Positions 47,230-58,642 of a DNA stretch of 64,000 nucleotides are shown here, one piece after another. The stretch spans positions 8,566,152 through 8,630,151 of the forward strand of contig OY783218.1 of NCBI GenBank assembly GCA_963678705.1, in the 5' to 3' direction. Source of the DNA: Panorpa germanica (Eukaryota > Arthropoda > Insecta > Mecoptera > Panorpidae). Under the pieces are notes generated by a model. It made no database searches. It had not been told where the DNA came from and worked only from the letters and a program-made list of their open reading frames with translations. Numbering within the stretch: position 1 is the stretch's first letter; each line of letters opens with the position of its first letter. The translations under genes were made by a program, and so were the position numbers.

Positions 47230-47345
47230 TTGATATTAAAATTTTTTCTTTATGACACAATCGATGAGATCGTTAATGATTGATGTTCGTAGGTTTTCGG
47301 GTTCGAGCTCCGAATTAAAGTTATATTTTCTGAGGTTGGTTGGGG
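47230..47345 (+). mobile_element. SINE-like fragment with B box
   Basis: TTTTCGGGTTCGAGCTCCG at 47294-47312 matches a Pol III B box and can form a T-arm-like stem. The preceding ATCGATGAGATCGTTAATGA has the look of a tRNA-derived head, but no clear A box or second copy is present. Confidence 0.35.
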
Positions 47346-47574
47346 CTACTAGCTAATACACTCTAAGCGTGGTTGTTTATAATTTGTTAGAGTCGCGAAG
47401 ATACTAAGTATGTTAGTCTTCAGAGAGGTGAACTGATAAAAAAAGAGAAGTAGTTATTTTGACCTGATGTCCAAATATTGCTAGGTACCTTTGTCTTGTA
47501 GTATTCCAAGTACAATAATATTGTTTTAGTTTAATATTAATAGAACTCGGATAATTGTACACAGGGTTATTTAA

Positions 47575-48322
47575 GTGAGGGGTTAGGGTTTCCACTTTCA
47601 AAAAATCCAATTTTTTTTATGTCTTATCTTATTGTTTAACATTTCAAGAATATGTCCTTAAAATTTTAAGCCGATCTAAGCAATATTCTTGAAGTTATTG
47701 TCTTATTAATCCGGTATATTATATCTTATTATATGTTAATCAGGTATACAGTTTATTCATTGCTATTGTCCTGGAGCGATTTTCTCAAAACTACTTTTTC
47801 AAAGTCCGTGTTCACAGCCATTTAAAAACTAATTGACCGATTCATTTAAAACTTCGTACACATTTTCTACATATAAAATACCTCCCCCCAACGTTTAGAT
47901 AAATTTGTTTTTTTTACATTAAGGGTGTTTCACACCCACAAAATGGCGGAATTTTTCGTGGAAAATAACAGTTCACACTTTAGATGGCCGCCAAAAATTT
48001 TTAAAAGAAAAACAAAATTATCAGAGACCGTTTGGGGGAAGATTTGATTATAATTTAACTAAATTTTAATGGTTTTTCATTTTCAAATAATTTCCGGCCG
48101 AGTTATAGTGAACACCGCAAATTGTCTTTTTCCCAAGACCTTCTGGAGGAAGCTCTGTTACCGGCTTATGCTTCAATATTGCTGCATGATAAAATTATAC
48201 AACATAGTCAAAAGTATGCTCAATAATGTACAAAAGGTTCGAATAAAATTGCTCAATCTATACTTGAGAAAAGAAATCGCAAAAAAAGTGTTTTCTTTTA
48301 CGCTGAAACCCTAACCCCTCCC
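47575..48322. mobile_element. TTAA-bounded non-autonomous element
   Basis: A 748-bp segment with inverted ends GTGAGGGGTTAGGGTTTC and (other strand) GGGAGGGGTTAGGGTTTC, flanked on both sides by TTAA (47571-47574 and 48323-48326). TTAA target duplication is characteristic of piggyBac-type elements. The interior has no transposase; frames at 47413-47610 and 48069-48314 show no domain. Phrases such as CTAATTGACCGATTCATTTA are related to part of family N. Confidence 0.65.
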
Positions 48323-48326
48323 TTAA

Positions 48327-49019
48327 AGATAATCTATAAGCTACGCATAGTATTTGTTTTTTAATTAGTTTCCCTTCCGGGAATTTTTGCGCTTCCCTCT
48401 AGAAACAAGAATTAAAAATAAATGTGATTTTCCAGGTAATTCCCGCCCGACACACTATAATCTATTGTACTTATTTTATGATTTTGCTTTTTAAAAACAT
48501 AAAATCTTCAAGGGCCACCCTGTACACATAAATTTATTTAACCATACAACTTTAAACATGACATTTCGTACTTACACAGTTCTGTTTACTTTTAAAATAA
48601 ACGAAGAAGTTACTTGTTTACATAGTGGTGCTCAACACGATGAGGCAAAGCTGAGCCATGTCAAGCTGAGCCAAGCCAAGCCAAACCTTGCCGAGAAACA
48701 CCTCGTTTAAATATTAAACCGATAAAATTAGTTTAAAGAAGGATAAAGGACCATTCCCACATACTATTTTATTACTAAATTTTAACATTAAATTTTCACA
48801 AAACGGAACATGCGCTTCTTACAGTGTTTGAGTTTTTATTTTGACATTTGTTCGATAATATAAACGGAGGTCGAATACAACCCTGATAATTAGACTGGTT
48901 ATACACTAGCGCCGCCTAGGAACATGCCGGACGCTTACTTTAGTACTGTTTATAAATCGGTCTGTTTCCGATGCTCAAACGTATGTTGACAGTTTTTGTG
49001 GTGTCGTGGCTTCATTTAT
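48327..49019 (+). repeat. Spacer with repeat U copy 2
   Basis: 48885-48965 is the second copy of repeat U (see 38325). 48640-48720 holds runs of GAGCCAAGCCAAGCCAAACC type, with a looser parallel at 49640-49690. Otherwise AT-rich and empty. Confidence 0.4.
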
Positions 49020-49165
49020 GTGGACTACACTACATGTAATTGTACATAATCAATTTAATTTAATTACAATCAAATCCAGAAAATAAAACAATGGTCGGGG
49101 GATCGAACCCGAAGACACAGAGGTCAACGTCTACTCTATGTCTATTCTGAAAAATTCTAGTAAAG
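49020..49165 (-). mobile_element. SINE-like family, copy 2
   Basis: The minus strand reads CTGTGTCTTCGGGTTCGATC then CCCCGACC, a good B box and T-arm. It continues GTTTTATTTTCTGGATTTGA, ATTAAATTAAATTGATTATG and GTAGTCCACATAAATGAAG. The body is shared with 32395-32530 and 53960-54115. It is presumably a tRNA-derived SINE that relied on LINE machinery. Confidence 0.55.
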
Positions 49166-50606
49166 AAACGTTCTAAATTATATTATGTTAAAATTATTAT
49201 TATTAAAAAAATATATTTGTAGCAATTGTTCATATATTCTTTATATAATATAAGTTATTATATTTAATACTCGGGTAGAAAGTTTTTCGCTTGTCACAAG
49301 CTAATTCCAAAGTGTTGTTTCTACTTCTTATATAGAAATTGTCTCAATCCAAGTTTCACGCTTGCTAACTTATAACAAGCTGTTTTAAATGTATTTGGAG
49401 ATATTTATTTGGAGTATTATCAAGTTTTAATTATAATTTAAAAAAAAATTATAATTTACATATTTCTAAAAGAAAAACATATCCTAGGTAAAAAATTGTC
49501 TATTAAATTTTAAATACTATTCTTGCAACTAAAACAGTAAGTGGGAATGATACTTAAGATGATGTCGTTAAATCTAAATCGACATAAACACGTTGGTGGC
49601 AGTGGCAGCACTGTTCACATTCTATTTCGTTTTAGATCAACGGCCAAGCCAAACCAAGTCAAACTCAAACTCAAAGTGAACTCGTTTAACGGGTTTAAAT
49701 AAATTAAATTATATAAAGTTTATATTTACAAAGTTAACACTCCAAGGGTGTAAACTGATCACAATGTAAACTGAATTTAAACTTATGAATATACATAATA
49801 AATGCAAGAGATGACGTCACTAATGTGAAGTGATGTAATAAAATGTTTTAGAGTGGAGAGGAAGTAAACCAGAGTTTGTTATATTCTTAAGAAGAGTGAG
49901 GGGATTTTTATTTAAATGAAGTTATCAATGAAATTGTCATTCTAAACATGTTTTTGTTTTATAGAAGTAACTACGCGTAATGTAATCAGTGGAAATGAAA
50001 TTACACTCTAAGGGAGCATGTGATGAAAACCGATGGGGAGAGACGGGAAGAGGAGGCGGATTGTTACCCTTTATAACGACGGATGTAGGGATGGATTTAG
50101 AATAAACTAAATGGTTAATTTATTTAGAATATAAATGTTGATTGAACAGTTCATCTATTTTATATGGATGCTAGCTTATCTGGTTAAGCATTGTCTCACT
50201 GCGGTTTCACAATTTGAATATGATGATGTTAATATAAGTGTCCTTAAATTAATTACAACATTTAAAATATTCTGACCAGCTGTGACGCTAGATATTAATA
50301 CTTAAATTGCCCATATTTAACATGCGGGAGGCCTACAAAGTGTGAAAACGACATCGTTTTAACGTATATCTTAAGAACGATTCTACAAGTTTAATAAATC
50401 ATTAATGGTTTTACCTTTAATTTAATATACAATTTGATTAATTATTTTTATTTATTTAGAGATAATTTTATAACGTCAATGTGTATTTTTAAAATTCAAC
50501 CCCTCCTGGGCAGGATTTCGTTTAGTTATGGGAACAATATGATTTTACAGGATATTGTAAATTAGAATCCATGATTCCTTTTCAATCGAAACTGAAGAAA
50601 CTATTA
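49166..50606. other. No recognisable feature
   Basis: GTGGGAATGATACTTAAG at 49541 recurs at 14901. No gene or element edges. Confidence 0.4.
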
Positions 50607-51295
50607 GGCCTGTCTCAGTATGGGACCGTATTTAAGCGACGGCGTATTCGGACGTAAATCAGCGGATTGGATGAGCTACAAAGCAAACCGCCTATGTGTG
50701 TCACAGATGTCTGTAGTCGTGTATTAGGGGGTGTATTGGAGTTATTTAGCACTTATATAATTTATCATGAGAGCAAACTTTAACTTTAATTTTTATCGAT
50801 ACACTATTGGTATTAAAGGAACTTTAGCATTTATTATATATCTGAATTCTGGTTGTCGTGAATTTAATTTTAGTTCTATCGTATCGGTATCGGTATCGGT
50901 ATCGGTGTCCATGATTCACTGAAATACAAACATAATCTGAAGCATGCAGAACATACTCGTCACAAGCGATGTCGCCGATAGATCTCATTTGAACCGTATT
51001 GCAGCGTAACAACAAGCGATCTTAGGTATCCCCTCCAGTCTGAGGCGGCTGTTTGCATTTACAAAGGTTCGGATAGAATATCGTTGTACTAGTGGTAACG
51101 CTTGGATAAAATTCGCCTTTATACGGTTCTAATGTACGAGGTAGTGCCGCCCGTATTCGGACGGCTTTGTAGCTTGCAGTCTGAGAGCTCCAGAGAGATC
51201 TCATTACATTTACAGGGTTCGGATAGGTACAGCGTAGTAGCCCGTATACGTCCGGCAGAAATTCGCTTAAATACGGTGCCATACTGAGACAGGCC
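50607..51295. mobile_element. MITE with about 50-bp inverted ends
   Basis: A 689-bp element. Left end GGCCTGTCTCAGTATGGGAC then CGTATTTAAGCGA...TTCGGACG; right end (other strand) GGCCTGTCTCAGTATGGCAC then CGTATTTAAGCGAA...CCGGACG. The flanks are TTA on the left and CTA on the right. Sequence like the right terminus occurs twice more inside (near 51065-51130 and 51130-51180), so the end was duplicated internally. The GG start and 3-bp flank suggest PIF/Harbinger-like mobilisation. Frames at 50824-51287 are incidental. Confidence 0.75.
50878..50907. repeat. (TATCGG)n microsatellite
   Basis: About four to five 6-bp units inside the MITE at 50607-51295. It yields an Arg-Tyr repeat in a spurious minus-strand frame. 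Confidence 0.9.
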
Positions 51296-51304
51296 CTAGA
51301 GGTC

Positions 51305-51545
51305 TACCACTGACGACGCTTTACTAATAGCAGTTTTTGTGGTGTTATCACTTCTTATATGTATAATACAACGCTGCCAAATGTTTCTGATTAAGTATAT
51401 GTTGGTAACAAATATTTTCTTTGACGTCATGCGCCATAACTTGGTTTTAGTGTGATATTTATTTGTTTTTTAATATTGGCAAATAAAATATTAACCTTAG
51501 GTGTTAATTTCACTACAATTCTATTTACCACTATTAACAACAGAA
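51305..51545 (+). repeat. Unnamed repeat S, copy 2
   Basis: Second copy of the repeat at 28440-28710. Its start (GCAGTTTTTGTGGTGTTATC) also resembles the segment at 48990 next to SINE-like copy 2. Confidence 0.5.
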
Positions 51546-52123
51546 ACTCAGAGAAGAACTCAGAGAAAAATTAAAAAACTAAGAGTTATTATATTTTCTC
51601 CTTATATTTGTAGATATATTCACCTAAAACGCACTTCTAACGAGCATTGTTCATGTTTTTAATTAAATTTTATTAATTTTCATAAATAAACTACAAGTAA
51701 ATGTATAAAAATCAAAACGTACTCTACGAGCCGATGACATTTTAGCAACATTTACATATTTCACAAACACACCCTCAAAACAGTCTTGTTACTACTTGCT
51801 TGCTTATCTCAGCATTTGAAGTTGAACAATGGCCAAGTCAGAGGGTTGGTATTTTTAAGATTCTTTAAATCTATTTAGAACATAAGTTACATGTTTTAGG
51901 GTATGTTTTTCTTTATAAAAGGGGTAGTAATAAATAATTCTAAACACGTTCAATCCGACATCTCGCAGACATTACTATGCTCACATATGCGGGCGGCAGC
52001 GTTTCCTTGGAACGTCACGCGTCTTTCTCCAGATCACGCGGCTTTGTGGATAACACGTGGGCACGATGGGAACGGGCATGGGCCGCAACCTCAACCATGG
52101 CCTGCAACTCTTAGAGTTGTGAA
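51546..52123. other. Spacer with a GC-rich island
   Basis: 51985-52120 is markedly GC-richer than its surroundings and open on the plus strand (HMRAAAFPWNVTRLSPDHAA). No domain is recognised. It abuts the hAT-type element at 52124, so the frame continues artificially into it. Confidence 0.3.
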
Positions 52124-52757
52124 CAGGGCCGGCCATCTGGGGGTGCTACGGATGCAAGACAGTCTGACATCTTTATTTAAAAGTATGGATCTACTACAAA
52201 CAGTAAAACTGTAAAAGGATGGTTTTTATATTTTGAGAAAATGTAATCATGCTATAACAGAAAATCTAGTGCTTTCAGAGCTGTTTGCTGTATCAGGGGA
52301 TTCACTAAATTGTAATGGCAACCTCTTGAACCTTAGGCACCTTAGAGTCCAGACTTATTCCCACGTGACTAACCACGTGGTGCACTAAAGGAGACATTTG
52401 GAGTGCAAATAGTTGAAGACGACATTGTGGTTGAAAGATACTAGACTACTAGAGCAGCCATCATTTTCTTTATCATTGTCTTTCTGTTTAATGAAACTAT
52501 CTAGATCCAATTGTATTTTTATAAACCACCAATAAGTCTGTATTAAAATATTCCGCTTAATATTTCAAAGACACTCGTAAAAGGACTTTTTCAATGTTAG
52601 ATTCTTTGTTCAGTTCACACCAAACACATATCGAACAACAAATTGGCTTGAAATATCAAACTTAAACATGTTAAGGATGAAGCATTAATATCTACTAAAT
52701 CTACTTAACTAAGTGAGGTCCCTAATAATGTCAGAAAAGTTCAGCAGGCCGGCTCTG
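52124..52757. mobile_element. hAT-type non-autonomous element
   Basis: A 634-bp segment with ends CAGGGCCGGCCATCTGG and (other strand) CAGAGCCGGCCTGCTGAA. The flanking 8-mers GTTGTGAA (52116-52123) and ATCGTGAA (52758-52765) match at 6 of 8 positions, so it is an old insertion. The interior has no transposase. It carries two CACGTG palindromes at 52362 and 52374. Confidence 0.65.
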
Positions 52758-52765
52758 ATCGTGAA

Positions 52766-53639
52766 CTAGGAAACCAAGAAAAAAGAAAGGTACGCCATCT
52801 GCATCGGTAAAGAGTCGTTGTTGTATTAAATATAAAAAGAACGATGAGTGGAGGTTGAAAAAGTGGTAGAGGATAGGGGACACAAAAGAAGAAGGGGGTT
52901 GAATGATCAAAACAAAAGCTGCTAGCTGGCCGGGAATGAAAATGAAAAGAAAACTATTTTAACATGTTGCCTATTCTTTATTGAAAGCAACAATTTTATC
53001 TTCTTGTTTGTTTGTTACAATCCCCTTCTTTTTTTCACGTGAACTTTATCGAATGTACGAGTCCGAGTATAAATCAGGTGTTTCAAAAGAATTGATTATC
53101 ATAAACATTAAGACAAAGATGGCTTAGGGATGATATGAACACGGGAAAGCAATTTTAATTGATTTATAATATTTAATCGCTACTTGGGGATACATTTTAG
53201 GGGAGTATTGTTTGAGAAAAATAATAGGAAAACCGTCACATTAGTTTTGTTTTAATTCCAAGTAGGATATACATTTTGTTTGATTATCTGTAGGTAAATC
53301 TACGTGCCTACTAATTGTAATCAAACTTTTAATCGATGAGGATGGTTCAACGATTTCCTAAAAAGGTTTATTTAAAAACCGTTAAAATATCTATTTGATT
53401 GCATTAACTTAATATCGATTTCTTTTTAAAGAGAGTGTGCACTTCTTGGTCAGTTTGAGTCTTAAACTTTATCGTATGCTATTATAAAAAAGTGTCGCGC
53501 TGTATACATTGAAACAGTATAATTTTTTCTATTGTTCACTCGTTGTTTCTTTAATATTACCTTTGATAGTTATAAGCACTTATCAATATATACATTTATA
53601 AACATTTCATAATACATAGCTTTGACAATTTATAATTTT
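52766..53639. other. No recognisable feature
   Basis: Purine-rich start (52780-52920), otherwise AT-rich without coding signal. Confidence 0.4.
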
Positions 53640-53940
53640 CCTATTTCTTAGTTTTTCCCCATTCTATTCTAAACACTTACATCGTTGCTTTCTTAACAAC
53701 CTCCTCGTTCATCTTTCAAAATCCCTCCTTTCATTGTATCTTAATGGGTTCATTCGTTTTCTGATACAGGAATCACCTCCACTGCGATGTCTTCCATTGC
53801 ATACCTTGCCCTTTTTGAATTGTATATTCCGTCCATTTGCTAATTAAGTCCTCCCATTGCGCAACTTCCATTCTTTCACCATATCCATCTCGTTTTCTTT
53901 TGCAATTGTAATTCTTTCTATTTTCTTGTATTTTTCTTTG
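53640..53940 (-). mobile_element. Probable LINE coding relic
   Basis: The minus strand reads GYGERMEVAQWEDLISKWTE, with stops soon after. Its composition and style are those of decayed LINE coding sequence, but it does not overlap a well-defined LINE-A segment. It lies directly beside SINE-like copy 3 in the same orientation. Confidence 0.3.
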
Positions 53941-53959
53941 TGATCATATTTTCATATTT

Positions 53960-54115
53960 ATGATTATCTTAGCATATAACCAATTAAATTTGATTGCAAC
54001 CAAATACAACAAATATAACTCTGGCCCGAATATCAAACTTGAAGACAGTAGTCACATTGAATTCATTATGACACTCCAGAGAAGGGATTCCAGCACTACA
54101 ATTGATTATTATCAA
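53960..54115 (-). mobile_element. SINE-like family, copy 3
   Basis: The minus strand reads ACTGTCTTCAAGTTTGATAT then TCGGGCCAG, then TTTGTTGTATTTGGTTGCAA and TCAAATTTAATTGGTTAT. These run parallel to copy 2 (TGTGTCTTCGGGTTCGATC..., TTTTATTTTCTGGATTTGATTG..., TTAAATTGATTATG). The B box is degenerate, so this is the oldest of the three copies. Confidence 0.45.
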
Positions 54116-57039
54116 TAGAAAAATATATTCTTAAGACATGAGTCTTCGTTGATCTCTCATAATTTGAACTATGTATACTTTCTTCTGCATATCTCCGCAC
54201 AATAAAGGAATGCTTATTATCAGAAGTAAATCTCCTTTAATAAATATAATTAAAACAATCCTTAGTTGTATTAATATATAATACTCGAGTATTTATTTCT
54301 ATTTACTTAAAATTGTATAAATATTTGCAATAATTATAATATTTATATACAACGTACTTAATTAAATATTTGAAAATTATTTTAATTAATAAAACATATT
54401 CATATTAAAACAACCATGACTGTACTATACTATGCTGTATACTGCATGAAAAGCAATTTAATTAAACACTCGAATAAAAAATGTTAATTAAAAACAAAAA
54501 AAAAACATTATTTTAAATCTGCAAAACGTTATGTTAAAATGTTAAAAGGTGTGTTACAGTCAAATACTAAAACAGAAACCACCAAAACAGCCAGGCCAGC
54601 TCGTGACGCGTGACGCGTGACGCGCGTGTAGTGACGGCAAAATATGACACAAATTAAAAAACATAAATGAAATAAATTGAAGTATTTTGTAAATTAAGTG
54701 AAAGAGTAACTGGCTATTACTGTGTTACGAGTGGACAGTATTCCGTTTTATCTTGTTTATTTTGCTACAAAATAAATTATTATAAATATACCATTGCGTT
54801 CAAAATCAAATTTGAGTTTTGCCTTAAATTAATAGTACAGTAACTAAAAGAAAATTCAGGTAAGTATTTGAAGTAGTTTTGTACATTACTCAAGAGAGTA
54901 CTTTAGTGAACAAATCGCTGTACTACTGAATGTTATGTCTTGCATCAGGCCACCGCCCCCCTTTAACTAATTGTTGAACTACGTTTACCATCACACCTCA
55001 ACAAGCCAACATGGATCTATTCCTAGCTTAATACAAGAGATAATAATCTGACTCTAAAACATTTTTTCATCCTCAAGAAAGTTAAACTAAGAAATTGATT
55101 TCAAAAAGTTAGAAAAAACGAAAAACAGAGGGTAAAAACAAAACTAAATAAAGTTTAGAATATGTTCTTCTACTTCCGGTTCCTGTTTTATACTTTTTAC
55201 AGACAATTCGATTCCTGTTAAAGTTGTTGCAAGGATCAAACAAGGATCAAACGATTACGTAAATGCCACGAGACTTTTTTAAGAAAATACAACATACATT
55301 TGTACGTACCGTTACTACAATTCTTTATTTTTCTCTACACAATGAACTTAGATTGTTTAATAGTTTTTATCTGAACGGATTCTATAAAATCTCCCCTTTT
55401 TTTCACTTCACTTCCGCTGGGTGTATAAAAAACGGGGGTTGTTAAACGTCTATGGCTTCGCTAAGGGTTGGAGTTTTATTACAAAGGATCTGTTAAAGAT
55501 AAATGTTTAAATTTAAAATGAATCAGTTTAGAACCTAGGTACAGATTGGAGAGTTATCAAAATTTTCTCCACTTTTCTATTTTCATCTGTTTTACATTTC
55601 ATTCTTTATTGAATGCTAATCTGGCGGGTTTAAGTGAATCCTGATAAGGGAGGTTAGGGTATCGAATGCAATAAAAGAACGAATTACTTAATATTCCCAT
55701 CAATGTAGGGTGTGAAATTTACAGCCATTGGTAAATATTTTACAGGTCATTCGTATATTAATGGAAAAATATAAAATCAACGTTGTGATGTAGTCAAATT
55801 GACAAACAGTTATGGTCCTTCGTTCGGATCATGAACGATATCGAGGAAAAGCAATACAGAGAAAAGTAAATTGGTTCGATAATGGAATATTTGGGAAATG
55901 TCTTGCAAATATATTCTTCTTGGGAGACAACACAATCCTTTCTTCTTTTTTCAATTATAAATGAGTGCACAGTCGATTGGCATTCGTTTAATACAATACA
56001 AATATCAGTAGAGAGAGAGAAAGAGAAAGAGAAAGAGAAAGACTGATAACGGAATTGTTCAAACATTCACTTGAAATTATTTGAGAAAGACAATCTATGA
56101 AGTTTTTACCTCTGATAAATAAAAAATAAGTAGCTTTTCCAAATTTACTTTCACTATTCAGTTGTATCATCAGCACTATGACCTTTTTCGACTACGAATT
56201 TTTCTAATACGTTTACTCACAAATCAAATATTGCATTGTGCAGTCTATTATCGAAGTGATAAAACTGAAACGAAATTATTTAAGGCGCGAATATTTAAAT
56301 TTAAAATAATTGTTCACACAAAGAATCCTATGTTTTTTTTGAATATGTATTCACAATAATTTTCGATTTATTATTTCGGCACTAAAATAATAGCTCGTGG
56401 CAATGTTCAATGACCCGTTCAATTCATATAAATACCAAGGGCTAGAAATACGCTTCAAAGGACTTAAGGGTCGCGTTGGTTTACTCAGAGTGCTTTTACG
56501 CTACGAGTGAGTATAGTAAAATAGGGGTACAGGTCAGGGGTTACGTTATATTAAGAGGGGGATGTAAGGGGAAGACCTCGCCAATGAAGAATAGATTTAT
56601 TTGATTTTCTGGTACCAACGTAAACTACTAGTGAACCGTATGGTAGACCGGAACTGTATTACGGAAGTCAGTTTATTGAATATTGTTCGGTATATGGTTA
56701 TGTTTTTATTCGATTCGATTCGTTGTATAAGTTATTATATTCTAGCGAAAATTTATTTTAGCTTTGATTTTAGTACTGAAGTTGTACACACATACAATAC
56801 AATACATTTTAGAATTCTCCCATTCAATCATACCGTAAGTTTCATGTGGAGAATTCAATTTCAGGAATTGTAAGAGTTACTTCAAAATAAATATTGTATT
56901 TAATTTAACTGGTATATACAAAATCGTTATTGGTTGTGTGTTTGATAATAGATGGTACCTGTGTAGTAAAATATGTAGACATACGAAGAGCTGATTGGAG
57001 TAAAGTGTTAGGAGACATTGTCATAGAGATATAAGAATA
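54116..57039. other. Mostly empty; short tandem repeats
   Basis: (GTGACGC)3 at 54603-54626 in a CpG-rich patch and (GA)n/(GAAA)n at 56005-56043. Frames at 55263, 55794, 56162 and 56601 are AT-driven with no recognised domain. Confidence 0.4.
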
Positions 57040-57260
57040 GAGTGCGTGAAGAGTACGACCGCGTGTAAGAGGAAGCGTTATGGCAAAGAGAGATATAGTT
57101 GCCGAAAGTCCTATCTGTCTCCTTCTAGTCGAACCTCTGCTGCTGGATTGGCTGATTGGTAGTGAGGTAGGGGGTAAGCAAGCAAGCAGACGCAGTGCTC
57201 GGCTAGAAAGAGACGCAGAGGACACTCGTCAGCTATCACTGTCTTTACCTTTATCGCAGT
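57040..57260 (+). promoter_or_regulatory. GC-rich island with inverted CCAAT boxes
   Basis: A GC-richer island containing GATTGGCTGATTGG at 57144-57157 (two inverted CCAAT boxes), followed about 80 bp on by CTCGTCAGCTATCACT, an initiator-like TCAG context. It could be a host promoter or 5' exon, or the end of an unknown element. The frame MAKRDIVAESPICLLLVEPL at 57080-57277 has no known domain. Confidence 0.25.
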
Positions 57261-57775
57261 ATTCTGATGATTACTAAAATCAAAAATATCTGTAGAAAAG
57301 GAAGTAGTTGTAGTAGTTGCTTAAATAATAGTCTAAGATGCCTTTAAAGTGTACATCCATCTGCTTTTTATTTAAAATATTATTTGTATAGATAGTTACT
57401 AATAGAGAAATACGGTTCTGCTAGCTTGCCTAAGCTAAATATGGCCGTAAGTATACTTCATATGATTCATTTCAAAAGGAGATATTTAAAGAACTTAGTA
57501 GTCGTTCTTCACTCAGTCCATAACCTCTTGCCTACCAGGTGTAAAGAGGTACAACTGCGTTAATAAATTATACATCAAATTAAAGGTAATTTTTATCTAT
57601 ACATGATGGGATCTGGTTGCTTATGTAAAAGAAGGCATAAGAGCGAGAAAGTGAGTGCACCACATCGTCCATAAGACAAGGACGCTGCATCCATCGCAGT
57701 TGTCCATCGGTTATAGATGACAGATAACACCTCGGTTACATTTTTTATTTGTTAATTGTGGTACTAAACGAAACT
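57261..57775. other. No recognisable feature
   Basis: AT-rich DNA without coding or element signal. Confidence 0.4.
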
Positions 57776-57777
57776 TA

Positions 57778-58018
57778 GGGGCCATCTATAAATTACGTAC
57801 ACAAAATTCTGCCCCCCCCCCTCTTCCTCCCCTATCTATTATACGTATGAATTTATCGATATTTATTACCTTTATCTAATCACGTTTTTTCTTTTAGTCG
57901 TTTTTTTCCACTCTTTCTTTTAGAATTTCGAAGCTTCTGACCTACCCCCCCCCCCCTGTTGTCACAATTTGTGGACCTCTTCCCCCCTTTGCGTGTGATG
58001 TAATTTATGGATGGCCCC
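57778..58018. mobile_element. MITE with GGGGCCATC ends
   Basis: A 241-bp element, ends GGGGCCATCTATAAATTACG and (other strand) GGGGCCATCCATAAATTACA, flanked by TA (57776-57777 and 58019-58020). The TA duplication fits Tc1/mariner-type mobilisation. It has two poly-C runs and no coding capacity. A decayed relative lies at 45005. Confidence 0.85.
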
Positions 58019-58020
58019 TA

Positions 58021-58411
58021 ACATGTTTAATTGAAAATATTGAAAATGTTCATGAATAAAGAAATGTGCCTGCGTTAAAGCAATTTATACCAATATGTTT
58101 AAAGAATTTGAATGTAGCAATACCAACACTTTAAAAAACAATTTATTGTCGTTCAATAGAAAATGCTTAAACTTTCTTCCTAACACTTTGCATAGTAAGC
58201 TTTGTAAGTGAAACACACTCCTATGCATACATCGCATAGGAACTTATATTTTTTCCAATTCAACTTAAAATACATAATAAATAAGACACAAACAAAAAGG
58301 GATGTGTTTCCTGATAATAAAAACGAAGTCCTTACACTCTGTAAGCTCAGCATCACATTTTTTGCCAAACTTTAGATTTTTTTTTTAAATAGTTCCGAAC
58401 ACTATATTCTT
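58021..58411. other. No recognisable feature
   Basis: AT-rich; the minus-strand frame at 58180-58368 has no motif. Confidence 0.4.
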
Positions 58412-58427
58412 ATGCCTGTTTTTAAAG

Positions 58428-58638
58428 AATGTGTTTCTGGAACAACCCCTTCTGGGTACAAGGGAGTTATTTGTAAGGGTGTAAAACAGGTAGTAGGAGT
58501 TAAAAGGAGCCTCACTAACAACCCCCCAAGGAAATATAACTTTCCTCGCGAGTCTCCAAACATCAGTAGGAGTAGCAGTGGGCTGTTCTTCGGGAGGACT
58601 CGATCGACCGAACGCTGGGCTAAGGGCGGTGGTGATCA
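58428..58638 (+). CDS. Candidate internal exon, unknown product
   Basis: A GC-richer stretch, open from a Met codon at 58412 to 58642. It is preceded by TGTTTTTAAAG at 58417-58427 (acceptor-like) and followed by a near-consensus donor GTAAGTAT at 58639. The peptide includes SGYKGVICKGVKQVVGVKRS and SPNISRSSSGLFFGRTRSTE: basic, Ser-rich, no domain recognised. It could be an exon, an untranslated exon or an element fragment. No partner exon was found. Confidence 0.25.
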
Positions 58639-58642
58639 GTAA

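Noticed and set aside
49080-49110. tRNA gene suggested by a GGTTCGATCCC arm
   Set aside because: No complete cloverleaf and the body matches two other copies, so a SINE-like element fits better.
55794-56176. Minus-strand frames with a Ser-Leu/Ser-Phe repeat
   Set aside because: Produced by the (GA)n/(GAAA)n microsatellite at 56005-56043.
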